Of a DNA stretch of 64,000 nucleotides, positions 43,087-52,118 are shown one piece after another; the first letter of the stretch is position 1, and every line of letters starts with the position of its first letter. Under the pieces are notes generated by a model. The model saw nothing but the letters and a program-made list of their open reading frames with translations, was not told the DNA's origin and searched no databases. The position numbers and the translations under genes were made by a program. The stretch comes from Paenibacillus tritici (lineage in GTDB: Bacteria; Bacillota; Bacilli; Paenibacillales; Paenibacillaceae). The stretch is from the NCBI RefSeq assembly GCF_013204885.1, contig NZ_JABMKX010000004.1, positions 389,190 to 453,189 on the forward strand, given 5' to 3'.

Positions 43087-44526
43087 ATGGCCACAACGGC
43101 AACTACGCAAACTTCATCCGGCGGTGCAAGGGTGAAGGTTCAACAATTTGGTCGTATGCTCAGCGGTATGGTTATGCCGAATATCGGCGCTTTTATCGCC
43201 TGGGGATTAATTACAGCATTATTCATTCCAACCGGCTGGTATCCTAATGAAAGCCTGGCAGCACTGGTAGGCCCAATCATTACTTACCTGCTTCCGCTGC
43301 TGATCGGTTACACCGGCGGACAGATGGTTCACGGCAAACGCGGCGCTGTCATCGGCGCTCTGGTGACCATGGGGGTTATCGTCGGCTCAACCATTCCAAT
43401 GTTCCTCGGTGCCATGATTGTCGGTCCGCTGGCCGCCTGGGTTCTGAAGCAGTTCGACAAAGCGGTGGATGGCAAAATCAGAGCCGGTTTTGAAATGCTT
43501 GTCAATAACTTCTCCCTTGGTATTATCGGCGGGGCTTTGACCCTTGGAGCGCTTAAAGGGGTTGGACCTCTGGTTCAGGGATTGACCAATATTTTGTCAA
43601 ATGGCGTTGAGTTTCTGGTTAACCATAACCTGCTGCCGCTCATCAACATCATCATTGAGCCGGCCAAAGTATTGTTCCTGAACAATGCGATCAACCACGG
43701 TGTACTGGGCCCGATTGCGCTTGAAGAATCACAAAGAATCGGCAAATCCATCCTGTTCATGCTTGAATCGAATCCGGGTCCCGGTCTGGGTATCCTGCTT
43801 GCTTACTGGCTGGCGGGTAAAGGCTCTGCGAAATCTTCCGCACCAGGCGCCATCATCATTCACTTCCTGGGCGGTATTCATGAGATCTACTTCCCTTACA
43901 TCCTGATGAATCCGCGTCTGATTCTGGCTGTCATCGGCGGCGGGATGTCCGGGACATTCACCTTCCAGATGCTGGGTGCAGGACTTACAGCTTCTCCTTC
44001 TCCAGGAAGTATTCTTGCTTACTTCGCAATGACACCTAAGGGCGGATATCTTCCGATGATTGCCGGTGTAGTCGTTGCTACAATCGTGTCCTTCCTGATC
44101 GCGGCAGTACTCTTGAGATCCTCCAAGAAGAACGATGAAGAAGAGATTGATCTGGAAGAAGCAGCAGCTAAGATGAAAGACATGAAGTCTGCCGGTACAG
44201 CAGCTCAGACTGCCGCAACCGTAGCCGCAGCTTCCAATGTCCGCACCAAAGCCAATGTGAACAAAATCGTCTTCGCTTGTGATGCAGGGATGGGCTCAAG
44301 TGCCATGGGGGCTTCGGTCCTGAGAAAGAAACTGCAAAATGCTGGGGTGAACATCACTGTTACGAACTCTGCTGTCAGTGAAATTCCGGCGGATGCCGAC
44401 ATCGTGGTTACGCAGAAAACCCTTACAGACCGTGCGATTGCCAGCAATCCAAGGGCAGAGCATATCTCGATCGACAACTTCCTGAAGAGCCCGAAATACG
44501 ATGAGCTTGTGGAACGTTTGAAGTAA
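43087..44526 (+). CDS. mtlA: PTS mannitol transporter subunit IICB
   Basis: Membrane channel and phosphocarrier that imports mannitol as mannitol-1-phosphate. The IIC domain (residues ~20-345) contains FIAWGLITALFIP, GGIHEIYFPYILMNPRLI and the GHPG-equivalent region; the IIB domain at the C terminus has the phosphorylated Cys in VFACDAGMGSSAMGA (Cys398). A linker rich in Glu and Ala separates them. There is no IIA domain; it is supplied by mtlF. 479 aa. AAGGGGG precedes the ATG. Confidence 0.95.
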   Translation: MATTATTQTSSGGARVKVQQFGRMLSGMVMPNIGAFIAWGLITALFIPTGWYPNESLAALVGPIITYLLPLLIGYTGGQMVHGKRGAVIGALVTMGVIVGSTIPMFLGAMIVGPLAAWVLKQFDKAVDGKIRAGFEMLVNNFSLGIIGGALTLGALKGVGPLVQGLTNILSNGVEFLVNHNLLPLINIIIEPAKVLFLNNAINHGVLGPIALEESQRIGKSILFMLESNPGPGLGILLAYWLAGKGSAKSSAPGAIIIHFLGGIHEIYFPYILMNPRLILAVIGGGMSGTFTFQMLGAGLTASPSPGSILAYFAMTPKGGYLPMIAGVVVATIVSFLIAAVLLRSSKKNDEEEIDLEEAAAKMKDMKSAGTAAQTAATVAAASNVRTKANVNKIVFACDAGMGSSAMGASVLRKKLQNAGVNITVTNSAVSEIPADADIVVTQKTLTDRAIASNPRAEHISIDNFLKSPKYDELVERLK

Positions 44527-44572
44527 GAAGCAGAAGTGTACAATTTAAGTATAGGATAAAAATGTTAAATAA

Positions 44573-44607
44573 GGAGACGCTGGCCCCCAAAGCCAGCGTT
44601 TGTCTCC
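44573..44607 (+). other. Intercistronic hairpin between mtlA and mtlR
   Basis: GGAGACGCTGGC pairs with GCCAGCGTTTGTCTCC (two-base bulge) around CCCCAAA, with no T tract. It could set the relative level of mtlR by protecting the upstream message or by partial termination. Confidence 0.6.
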
Positions 44608-44630
44608 ATATAGGGCGAGGGTTTGCGGAA

Positions 44631-46697
44631 ATGAGAAAAATTACCGCCAGACAGCGCCAGATTCTCTGGCTTCTGCTCGGAGTCAACGGAGAAATTACAG
44701 CCGTGAAAATCGCCGAGGCTACCGGTGTCAGCGTAAGAACGGTACACCGGGAGATGGAGGATATTGAGTCCGCGCTGAAGAATTTCGGTCTTGATCTGAT
44801 CAGGAAATCAGGGAAAGGCATACAATTGAGCGGCCCGGAGGCCGGTCTTGCAGAGCTGCGCCTGTTTTTGCGGGAAGAGAAGCCGGCCGAGTATTCCGGG
44901 GAGGACCGCAAGGTGTATGAGCTATGCGCCCTGCTGGAGGCAGAGGAGCCGGTGAAGCTGTTTACCCTTGCCCATTCCCTTCAGGTGACGGTGGCTTCCG
45001 TCAGCTATGATCTGGATGAACTGGAGCACTGGGTCCGCAAGTTCGGCCTGGAGCTGGTCCGCAGAAGAGGCTATGGGGTTGAAATCACCGGCAGTGAGAT
45101 CGACAAGCGCCGGGCGGTTGCCCGGCTGGCCGCCGAACATCTGGACCTCTCCGATCTGGTCGGTCATGGTTCCTTGGCCGAGAGTAACCCTGCCTTCCGG
45201 GTTCTGCTGACTACGGTAGGCAAGTCAAATCTCATGGAGATTGAGAATACGCTGTGGGATATGGAATGGAAGTGGACGGCCGAGCTGCCGGAGATTGTCT
45301 ATATGGAGATGCTGCTGGGTCTTGCTGTAACGACCCGGCGGATTGAAATCGGACGGAGCATCGACAGCGGAGAAGAAGCGGGTTATTCCAGAGTGTCGGA
45401 CCACCGCAATATTGCCGGGGCCGAGCGATTCGTGCAGCAGCTTGAAATGGTGCTTAAGATGAAGATTCCCCGGGTAGAGATCCTGTATATTGCAGGATTA
45501 TTCGACCGGGTCCAGGATTCCTTCTCCTCCTCAGGCTATGCCTATGGCGATATTGAATTAATGGAGATTGTCTACAAGCTGACGGAGAGTGTGGTCAAGC
45601 GCACAGGGCTTCCCTTCCAGAGTGACCGCACTCTGCGCGAGGGGCTGCTGGAGCATATTGATCCGGCGCTGAAGCGGATTCGTGAAGGCACCCGCATCCG
45701 CAATCCGCTGCTTGGCCCCATCCGCAGGGATTATGAATATCTGTTCAACATCGTCCGTGCCTCCGTAGAGGATATGGAGCTGGAGCTTGAGATTCCGGAT
45801 GAAGAAATCGGCTTTCTCGTCATGCATTTCGGAGCCTCCTCAGAGCGGCTCAACCAGCTAAGGCGCAATGTTAGGGCGATTCTGGTCTGCGCCAGCGGAC
45901 TTAGCTCCTCCCGTCTGCTGGCTACCCGGCTGACTAAGGAAATGCCGCAGATTGAGATTCTCGGCAATATATCCTGGTATGAAGCTGCACGGCTGCCGGA
46001 TGTGGATTACGATCTGATTATCTCGACCATTGATCTGCCGATTGATAAGGAGCGTTACATCAAGATCAGCCCCCTGCTCACAGCGGAAGAGATCGAGAAG
46101 CTGCTGAGCTATATCCAGAACATCACGCTGCGCGAACGGGAGAACAGAACATCCGGCGGGCCGGACCAGCCGGTGCGGAAGGAAGCGTCCCTTGAACAGC
46201 TTAGGAGCTACAAGGGCATTCTGGATGAGATCGTCAGTCTGCTGGAGCGGTTCCGGTTCCATCCAATCAACAACAAGGGGATGGATTTGTATGCGACATT
46301 AGTGGAAATGCTGGAGATGCTGAGTGGACACGGTGTGGTCGGGGATGCCGGAATTGTGCTGGAGCGGCTGCTCGAACGGGAGCGGATGACCAGTCAGGTG
46401 ATCCCGGATACCGCGCTCGCTCTTTTCCATACCCGAAGCAGTCATATTCACCTGTCGTCGCTGACCCTGTACCGGCTGCATCAGCCCGTCATTCTGGAGG
46501 GAGATACAGAGGTCAGAGTCATTCTGCTCATGCTGGCTCCGCGCAGGCTGTCTAAGGAGAGTCTGGAGGTGCTCAGCGAGATCAGCGCCTTGCTGCTTAA
46601 CTCCGAGCTGGTCCAATTGCTGGAGGAACGTACAGAGACAGAGATCCGGGGGTACCTGTCCTCGGAGCTGCTGCATTTTTTCCAAAATAAACTTTGA
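44631..46697 (+). CDS. mtlR: Mannitol operon activator MtlR (PRD-containing)
   Basis: Transcription activator of the mtl genes controlled by PTS phosphorylation. Domain order: N-terminal HTH (RQRQILWLLLGVNGEITAVKIAEATGVSVRTVHREM), a second Mga-type HTH, two PRD domains (about residues 185-395, with paired His), a GatB-like IIB domain with Cys in AILVCASGLSSSRL near residue 410, and a C-terminal IIA-like domain with His in LFHTRSSHIHLS near residue 600. The ATG at 44631 is preferred because the family starts just before ITARQRQIL; the ORF's earlier ATG at 44562 would translate through the hairpin. 688 aa. Confidence 0.92.
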   Translation: MRKITARQRQILWLLLGVNGEITAVKIAEATGVSVRTVHREMEDIESALKNFGLDLIRKSGKGIQLSGPEAGLAELRLFLREEKPAEYSGEDRKVYELCALLEAEEPVKLFTLAHSLQVTVASVSYDLDELEHWVRKFGLELVRRRGYGVEITGSEIDKRRAVARLAAEHLDLSDLVGHGSLAESNPAFRVLLTTVGKSNLMEIENTLWDMEWKWTAELPEIVYMEMLLGLAVTTRRIEIGRSIDSGEEAGYSRVSDHRNIAGAERFVQQLEMVLKMKIPRVEILYIAGLFDRVQDSFSSSGYAYGDIELMEIVYKLTESVVKRTGLPFQSDRTLREGLLEHIDPALKRIREGTRIRNPLLGPIRRDYEYLFNIVRASVEDMELELEIPDEEIGFLVMHFGASSERLNQLRRNVRAILVCASGLSSSRLLATRLTKEMPQIEILGNISWYEAARLPDVDYDLIISTIDLPIDKERYIKISPLLTAEEIEKLLSYIQNITLRERENRTSGGPDQPVRKEASLEQLRSYKGILDEIVSLLERFRFHPINNKGMDLYATLVEMLEMLSGHGVVGDAGIVLERLLERERMTSQVIPDTALALFHTRSSHIHLSSLTLYRLHQPVILEGDTEVRVILLMLAPRRLSKESLEVLSEISALLLNSELVQLLEERTETEIRGYLSSELLHFFQNKL

Positions 46698-46713
46698 AAG
46701 TGAGAGAAATCAT

Positions 46714-47148
46714 ATGAGTATACTGTCAGAAAACAAAGTAATTATGCACGGTGCTGCAAAGGATAAATACAAAGCGATCGCTATGGCGGGCAAGCTGCTG
46801 GTCGATGCAGGACATGTAACGGAAGAATATGTGCCCAAGATGCTGGAGCGTGAGGAAGTGGTCTCTACTTATATGGGCGGCGGACTGGCCATTCCCCACG
46901 GTACCAAGGAAGCGCGGCCTTTTATTAAATCGACTGGCTTATCTATCATCCGTTTCCCGGACGGTGTGGACTTCGGCGGCGATGAGCCGGCATTCGTGGT
47001 CATTGGCATTGCCGCCGCAGGCGACGGTCATATGGAGGTTCTGACTAATGTGGCGATGATCTTCACTGAAGATGATGCGATTGATCGCGTCATGAACGCC
47101 CCGACTGCCGCTGATGTCATTGCGATTTTTGAAGGGGGCATGGAGTGA
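46714..47148 (+). CDS. mtlF: PTS mannitol-specific EIIA component
   Basis: Phosphocarrier that passes phosphate from HPr to the IIB domain of MtlA, and also modulates MtlR. The active-site His62 is in LAIPHGTKEARPF. 144 aa, standard for a free mannitol IIA. GAAAGTGAGAG precedes the ATG. The stop overlaps the mtlD start. Confidence 0.95.
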   Translation: MSILSENKVIMHGAAKDKYKAIAMAGKLLVDAGHVTEEYVPKMLEREEVVSTYMGGGLAIPHGTKEARPFIKSTGLSIIRFPDGVDFGGDEPAFVVIGIAAAGDGHMEVLTNVAMIFTEDDAIDRVMNAPTAADVIAIFEGGME

Positions 47149-48293
47149 TGAAGGCGGTCCATTTTGGCGCGGGCAATATCGGCAGAGGTTTCATTGGACT
47201 GCTGCTGTCGCAGGCAGGCTATGAAGTTACGTTCGTGGATGTGAATGAAGCATTTGTTGCGCAGCTTAAGGAGCGGGGCGAATATCCGGTAACACTGGCC
47301 AGCGATGGTCAGGAAACGGTGATGGTGAAAAATGTAACTGCGCTCAGCAGCGTAACTCATGGTGAGGAAGTTGCCGCAGCGATTGCGGAAGCTGATCTGG
47401 TTACTACAGCGGTCGGCGTATCCATACTGAAGCATATTGCCGGTACTGTGGCTGAAGGCATTAGCAGAAGGCTGTCTGTCTCTTCCGCTCCCCTGCATGT
47501 TATCGCCTGCGAGAATGCGATTGGCGGCAGTGCCCAGCTCAAAGAGCTGGTCTACGCGAAGCTGGATGAAGCGGCCCGCACGAATGCTGACGCTTCGGTT
47601 GCTTTTCCTAACGCGGCTGTGGACCGGATCGTTCCCTTGCAGCAGCATGAGGATATTCTGAAGGTCGTCGTTGAGCCGTTCTATGAATGGGTGGTGGATG
47701 CTTCGCAGATGATCCCGGGGTATACGCCGGTTGAAGGTGTGCATTACGTTGACAACCTGGAGCCTTATATTGAACGCAAGTTATTCACGGTCAACACGGG
47801 TCATTGCTCAGCGGCATACCTTGGCTTCCTGCAAGGCTACGAGACGATTCAGCAGGCCATGGCGGATGAAGTCTTGACGGCACAGGTTCGTGAGGTGCTG
47901 GAGGAGACCGGTGCAGTGCTGATCCAGAAGCACGGCTTCGATGAGGCTGAACACAGCAAGTATATCGACAAAATTCTGGAGCGCTTCCGCAACCCCGCGC
48001 TGACCGATGAAGTATCCCGTGTCGGCCGTTCGCCGCTGCGCAAGCTATCGCCGAGTGACCGTCTGGTGTCTCCGGCAACACAGGCCTATGACCGGGGGCT
48101 GAGCTATGCGGCCCTGGCCCGTTCTATGGCCGGAGCGCTGCTGTTCAAGGCGAGCGACGACCCGGAAGCGGCCCAGCTGCAAGCCGCCATTGCCGAGCTT
48201 GGAGCAGAAGCTGCGCTGACGAAATACACGGGACTAGCAGCGGAACATCCTATTCATCAGTCTGCGATGGAGCAGTATGGGAAGCTGAAATAA
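47148..48293 (+). CDS. mtlD: Mannitol-1-phosphate 5-dehydrogenase
   Basis: NAD-dependent oxidation of mannitol-1-phosphate to fructose-6-phosphate. N-terminal nucleotide-binding motif VHFGAGNIGRGFIG, ACENAIGGS near residue 125, and the polyol dehydrogenase signature Lys in YIERKLFTVNTGHCSAAYLG near residue 208. 381 aa. The ATG at 47148 is favoured over the GTG at 47145; both overlap the mtlF stop. Last gene of mtlARFD. Confidence 0.95.
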   Translation: MKAVHFGAGNIGRGFIGLLLSQAGYEVTFVDVNEAFVAQLKERGEYPVTLASDGQETVMVKNVTALSSVTHGEEVAAAIAEADLVTTAVGVSILKHIAGTVAEGISRRLSVSSAPLHVIACENAIGGSAQLKELVYAKLDEAARTNADASVAFPNAAVDRIVPLQQHEDILKVVVEPFYEWVVDASQMIPGYTPVEGVHYVDNLEPYIERKLFTVNTGHCSAAYLGFLQGYETIQQAMADEVLTAQVREVLEETGAVLIQKHGFDEAEHSKYIDKILERFRNPALTDEVSRVGRSPLRKLSPSDRLVSPATQAYDRGLSYAALARSMAGALLFKASDDPEAAQLQAAIAELGAEAALTKYTGLAAEHPIHQSAMEQYGKLK

Positions 48294-48343
48294 ATGGCGA
48301 GATAAGACGCACTTAAGTTGTAAACTTGAAGCTTCATCGTCAC

Positions 48344-48470
48344 TGCGGTGAACATTTGGACTTCCGGCCGCTGTTGTCACCAGATTTCTTGATTTAAACC
48401 GCTCTACGCGGGTGAAATCCGGTGACAAAGGCGGACGCTACCGCTCCTACAGTTCCAAATTTCCCCTCCG
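48344..48470. repeat. Large imperfect palindrome, dispersed element copy 1
   Basis: ATTTGGACTTCCGGCCGC, TTGTCACCAGATTTC on the left are mirrored by GAAATCCGGTGACAA and AGTTCCAAAT on the right, around a small CCGC/GCGG hairpin. The left half plus about 45 bases further left recurs at 63660-63747. It lies between the convergent mtlD and M42 genes. No coding function. Confidence 0.75.
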
Positions 48471-48523
48471 CTTCTTTTGCTTTTTGTTTATTTCTTTAGT
48501 GCTTCTTATGTATATATAGAATT

Positions 48524-48556
48524 ACAGCCGCAGGGGAAGCCTATCCCTGCGGCTGT
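48524..48556 (+). terminator. Bidirectional terminator after mtlD
   Basis: ACAGCCGCAGGG pairs perfectly with CCCTGCGGCTGT over a nine-base loop; TTT follows on the plus strand and AATT-rich sequence on the other. Confidence 0.65.
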
Positions 48557-48571
48557 TTGCAGTTCACAACA

Positions 48572-48605
48572 AATACGATGCCCCCTACCAGCGGGGCATC
48601 GTATT
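48572..48605 (-). terminator. Terminator of the M42 peptidase gene
   Basis: A 13-base perfect stem (AATACGATGCCCC with GGGGCATCGTATT) starts just past the stop codon; on the minus strand it is followed by TGTTGTG, a weak T tract. Confidence 0.7.
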
Positions 48606-48608
48606 CAA

Positions 48609-49682
48609 TCAGCTGTTCTCCAGAATCGTCTGCAGTGTAGTGCGGTCCAGTCCTTCGACGAGCTTGATCAGCAGCTCTTTGGCCGCTGCATAATCATCGC
48701 TGTGAATGATGGAGGTCGCTGTATGGATGTATCGCGAGCAGATTCCGATGACTGCCGAAGGAATGCCGATTCCGCTGACATGGACCTGTCCTGCATCCGT
48801 TCCCCCCTGAGACACGAAATACTGGTATTTGATCTTATGGGTGTCCGCCGTATCCTGCACATATTCGATCAACCCGCGGTGGGTAATCATCGTAGGGTCG
48901 AAGATACGCAGCAGCGCGCCCTGACCCAGATGGCCGAAGGCCTGGCGGTCGCCGGTCATATCGGCAGCGGCACTGGCATCCAGACCGAAGAAGATATCCG
49001 GTGCAAGCAGATTGGCCGAGGTCCGTGCGCCGCGCAGACCGACTTCTTCCTGGACGGTGGCGCCGCAGAATACGGTATTCGGCAATGCTTTGCCGTGCAG
49101 TTCCTTCATTAATTCAATGGCGAGGCCCACGCCGTAGCGGTTGTCCCAGGCCTTGGCCATAATCTTCTTCGGATTGGCCAGCGGAGTGAACGGGCATACC
49201 GGCACGACCTGCTGGCCTGGAGCTACACCGAAGCTCTGGGCCTCTTCGCGGCTGTCGGCGCCGATATCAATGTACATTTTGCCGATATCACCGGCTTTGC
49301 CGCGCTCCTCGGGACTTACCAGGTGAATCGGCGTGCTGCCGACTACGCCGTTCAGCGTTCCCTTGGGTGTGATAATCTGCAGCCGCTGCGAGGCAACCGC
49401 CGAAGGCAGCCAGCCGCCCAGCGGCGTGAAGCGGATCATTCCGTTGTCCGTAATGCCGGTTACCATGAAGCCCACTTCGTCGAAATGTCCGGCAACCATA
49501 ATCTTGGGACCGTTCGCTTCACCGCGCAATACGCCGAACAGGCTGCCCAGTCGGTCCTGTATGAATTCATCCGTGTAAGGCGTCATGGCCTCCTTGACAT
49601 AGGCGCGCAGCTCGCGCTCGAAGCCGGGGGCTGAGGGGAATTCTGTCAATGTTTTGAACAACTCAAGTGTTTCTGTATTCAT
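48609..49682 (-). CDS. M42 family metallo-aminopeptidase
   Basis: Tetrahedral-type (TET/FrvX/YsdC) di-zinc aminopeptidase acting on short peptides in the cytoplasm. Metal and catalytic landmarks: [12 protein letters not shown] near residue 64, [14 protein letters not shown] near residue 178, [11 protein letters not shown] with the catalytic Glu near residue 211, [14 protein letters not shown] near residue 232, and the final His in [11 protein letters not shown] near residue 321. AAAGGAG lies 10 bases before the ATG at 49682; the ATG two codons earlier is only 4 bases away. 357 aa. Some relatives were called endoglucanases in early annotations. Confidence 0.9.
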   Translation of the reverse strand: MNTETLELFKTLTEFPSAPGFERELRAYVKEAMTPYTDEFIQDRLGSLFGVLRGEANGPKIMVAGHFDEVGFMVTGITDNGMIRFTPLGGWLPSAVASQRLQIITPKGTLNGVVGSTPIHLVSPEERGKAGDIGKMYIDIGADSREEAQSFGVAPGQQVVPVCPFTPLANPKKIMAKAWDNRYGVGLAIELMKELHGKALPNTVFCGATVQEEVGLRGARTSANLLAPDIFFGLDASAAADMTGDRQAFGHLGQGALLRIFDPTMITHRGLIEYVQDTADTHKIKYQYFVSQGGTDAGQVHVSGIGIPSAVIGICSRYIHTATSIIHSDDYAAAKELLIKLVEGLDRTTLQTILENS

Positions 49683-49753
49683 ATACATATCGCTCCTTTA
49701 TGTCATCTAGTATGAACATTGTTGCGCTGGTTGTCCATGTCAGAAAGGCAAAT

Positions 49754-49782
49754 GAACACAGTGGCTAAGTGTACGAATACTA
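49754..49782 (+). promoter_or_regulatory. Possible forespore (sigma-G/sigma-F) promoter of the spoVA locus
   Basis: GAACA (49754-49758) and AATACTA (49776-49782) are spaced 17 bases and each differs by one base from the sigma-G consensus GHATR and CATWMTA. The position fits transcription of the small gene at 49831 and spoVAC onward. Confidence 0.4.
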
Positions 49783-49830
49783 TGCAGTAAGGGCTCTGCA
49801 GGCAGGAGCCGGGGAAAGGAAGCGAGGAGA

Positions 49831-50007
49831 ATGTGGCTCTCAGGGAGCGTAGCCCACACAGGCAGCCAAGCAAGGTTCAGGAAGGTGCCGGTCCGCAGAC
49901 AGACCCTGCCCGGGCGGTATCGCCGCCGGTACCGGCGGGAGAATGAGGCGGTGCTGATTCTGGTGCTGTTTATGCTGCTGATTGTTGTATTGTTTTATTT
50001 TTCCTGA
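49831..50007 (+). CDS. Small single-span membrane protein upstream of spoVAC
   Basis: 58 codons from ATG to TGA, preceded by AAAGGAAGCGAGGAG. The first half is basic (RRYRRRYRRE near residues 30-37) and the last ~20 residues are a hydrophobic span (AVLILVLFMLLIVVLFYF), a tail-anchored plan common among small sporulation proteins. It lies between a candidate forespore promoter and spoVAC. I do not recognise the family; the case for it is ribosome site, composition and position. Confidence 0.5.
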   Translation: MWLSGSVAHTGSQARFRKVPVRRQTLPGRYRRRYRRENEAVLILVLFMLLIVVLFYFS

Positions 50008-50071
50008 GCAGAAGCAGACATAACGAAGCCGCCTAAAGTGAACAATAAGGAAAACTTAATCAAGCATGGCA

Positions 50072-50114
50072 CGAAGGGACGGGAAACCGTTTGTCTGCTG
50101 CCCGTTCCCTTTCG
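50072..50114 (+). terminator. Hairpin between the small gene and spoVAC
   Basis: CGAAGGGACGGG pairs with CCCGTTCCCTTTCG with two single-base bulges, followed by TATCTTTG. It resembles a weak terminator or attenuator. Confidence 0.5.
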
Positions 50115-50139
50115 TATCTTTGTCCAGGAGGTGTCTATT

Positions 50140-50637
50140 TTGCCGGCAAAAACAAAAAAATCAGGCGTCAAGCTGAACCTTGACGGTCTGACCCCGCAGG
50201 CTTATCAGGAATTGGCCAAGCCGTATGTCCCTTCCCGCCCTGTATTCAAGAATTGTATACGCGCCTTCCTCTCAGGGGGCTTAATCTGTGTGCTGGGACA
50301 AGGTATCCAGGAAGCGTTCATGGCAATTTTTGATATGAGCTCGAGGGAGGCGGCAAGTCCGACGGTGGCGATTCTGATTCTGCTCTCCGTCATCCTGACC
50401 AGCTTCGGGGTGTATGACAAGCTCTCCCAGTGGTGCGGCGCAGGTACAGCGGTGCCTGTCACTGGATTCGCCAACAGTATGTGTTCCGCTGCACTCGAAC
50501 ACCGGGCGGAAGGGCTGGTGCTGGGCGTCGGCGGCAACATGTTCAAGCTGGCCGGATCGGTTATCGTCTTTGGGGTTGTTGCCGCTTTTATCGTTGGCGT
50601 AGTGTATGCCGTTATGGGCTGGGGAGGTGCACATTAA
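50140..50637 (+). CDS. spoVAC: Stage V sporulation protein AC
   Basis: Inner-membrane component of the SpoVA channel that loads dipicolinic acid into the forespore and releases it at germination; SpoVAC has mechanosensitive-channel properties in Bacillus. Hydrophobic spans include FLSGGLICVLGQGIQEAFMA and VAILILLSVILTSFGVYD; GAGTAVPVTGFANSM and GLVLGVGGNMFKLAG are conserved segments. The TTG at 50140 has AGGAGGTG 6 bases upstream; the longer ORF start crosses the hairpin. 165 aa. Confidence 0.92.
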   Translation: MPAKTKKSGVKLNLDGLTPQAYQELAKPYVPSRPVFKNCIRAFLSGGLICVLGQGIQEAFMAIFDMSSREAASPTVAILILLSVILTSFGVYDKLSQWCGAGTAVPVTGFANSMCSAALEHRAEGLVLGVGGNMFKLAGSVIVFGVVAAFIVGVVYAVMGWGGAH

Positions 50638-50640
50638 CTG

Positions 50641-51675
50641 ATGAAGCAACTCGGCAGCCAGACCTGGGAATTTACGAACCGTCCGGTCATCCTCGGCACT
50701 TCGGCAGTGGTAGGACCGGAAGAGGGAGAAGGACCGCTTGCGTCAACCTTTGATTATATCTACGATTCGCTGGAGATGGGTGAGAAGACATGGGAGAAGG
50801 CAGAACGTGCCCTGTTTGAAAAAGCCTCCAAGCTTGCCCTGATGAACGCGAATCTGGATCAGGACAAGCTTGAATTCTTCGTCGGCGGTGATCTGCTGAA
50901 TCAGATCATCAGCAGCTCCTTCGCCGCACGGAAGCTTGGCGTTCCTTATCTGGGAGTATTCGGTGCCTGCTCCACTTCTATGGAGAGTCTGGCGATCGCC
51001 TCGATGATTGTCGATTCCGGCGGCGGAAAGTATGTGCTGGCCGGTACATCCAGCCACAACTGTACCGTGGAGAAGCAGTTCCGCTACCCGACAGAGTATG
51101 GCTCACAGAAGCCGCCGACCGCCCAATACACCGTAACAGGCTCCGGCTGCGCGGTGGTGGGTGTCAATGACGGAACTGCCAAAGGGCCGCATGTAATCTA
51201 TGCAACGCTTGGGCGTATCATGGATCTGGGGCTGAAGGACCCGTTCAATATGGGGACCGCGATGGCACCGGCGGCGGCGGACACGATTACTGCACATTTT
51301 CGCGATACGGGTCTGTCGCCCGGTTATTATGACCTGGTTGTCACAGGCGATCTGGCTTCCATCGGCTTGCCGATTGCCAAGGAGCTGCTGGCCAAGGAAG
51401 GTATTCCAATGGAGCAGACAGTCTTTAATGACTGCGGCCTGATGATGTACGACCTGGACAAGCAGAAATATGTCATTGCCGGGGGAAGCGGTGCGGGATG
51501 CTCAGCCACAGTAACCTACGGGCATATCATAGGCCGGATGAAAAAGGGGGAGCTGAAACGGGTATTAATCGTGGCGACCGGGGCGCTGCTCTCCCCGCTA
51601 TCTTACCAGCAGGGCGAAAGTATTCCATGCGTGGCCCATGCGGTAGCCTTGGAGAGCGGAGGTGAAGGAGCATGA
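50641..51675 (+). CDS. spoVAD: Stage V sporulation protein AD
   Basis: Dipicolinate-binding component of the SpoVA complex with a thiolase-like fold. Visible segments are FTNRPVILGTSAVVGPEEGEGPL, GDLLNQIISSSFAARKLGVPYLGVFGACSTSMES with the thiolase-position Cys near residue 112, and GSGAGCSATVTYGHI. 344 aa. GGAGGTG lies upstream of the ATG at 50641. Its stop overlaps the spoVAE start by 4 bases. Confidence 0.94.
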   Translation: MKQLGSQTWEFTNRPVILGTSAVVGPEEGEGPLASTFDYIYDSLEMGEKTWEKAERALFEKASKLALMNANLDQDKLEFFVGGDLLNQIISSSFAARKLGVPYLGVFGACSTSMESLAIASMIVDSGGGKYVLAGTSSHNCTVEKQFRYPTEYGSQKPPTAQYTVTGSGCAVVGVNDGTAKGPHVIYATLGRIMDLGLKDPFNMGTAMAPAAADTITAHFRDTGLSPGYYDLVVTGDLASIGLPIAKELLAKEGIPMEQTVFNDCGLMMYDLDKQKYVIAGGSGAGCSATVTYGHIIGRMKKGELKRVLIVATGALLSPLSYQQGESIPCVAHAVALESGGEGA

Positions 51676-52022
51676 TTTATTTATGGGCTTTTCTGGTCGG
51701 CGGTGCGATTTGCGTCATTGGCCAGCTGATGTTCGATGTGATTAAGCTGACTCCGGCTCATACTATGAGTACGCTGGTCGTGATGGGTGCCGTCGCCGAC
51801 GCTTTCGGTATCTACGATCCGCTGGTGAAATTTGCCGGAGCGGGAGCAAGCGTCCCTATTACCAGCTTCGGGAATTCGCTGGTCCATGGCGCGCTGACCG
51901 AGCTGGAGCGAGACGGCTGGGTCGGTGTCGTCACCGGGATCTTCGATGTAACCAGCGCGGGGATCTCCTCCGCGATTGTTTTCTCGTTCCTGGCGGCGCT
52001 GGTGGTACGGCCGAAGGGATAA
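51672..52022 (+). CDS. spoVAE: Stage V sporulation protein AE
   Basis: Small integral membrane SpoVA component (SpoVAEb type), 116 aa with several spans. Motifs resemble SpoVAC: FLVGGAICVIGQLMFDVIKLTPAHTMSTLV and GAGASVPITSFGNSLVHGALTE. Completes the minimal spoVAC-AD-AE set; spoVAA, spoVAB and spoVAF are not in the window. Followed by a terminator. Confidence 0.93.
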   Translation: MIYLWAFLVGGAICVIGQLMFDVIKLTPAHTMSTLVVMGAVADAFGIYDPLVKFAGAGASVPITSFGNSLVHGALTELERDGWVGVVTGIFDVTSAGISSAIVFSFLAALVVRPKG

Positions 52023-52087
52023 GGGATTTGTATTTGGACGGAGAGATAAGGGCCAGGTTAGGGATAGAAGATGGATAGTGAGTTCCG

Positions 52088-52112
52088 GGATCGCCAGGCG
52101 GCGGTCCTTTTT
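52088..52112 (+). terminator. Terminator of the spoVA operon
   Basis: GGATCGCC-AGGC-GGCGGTCC (one G-T pair) followed by TTTTT. Confidence 0.82.
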
Positions 52113-52118
52113 GCGTGG

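Noticed and set aside
42941..43135. 64-codon ORF before mtlA
   Set aside because: Overlaps the mtlA start in another frame and lacks a ribosome site; the sequence is better read as regulatory leader.
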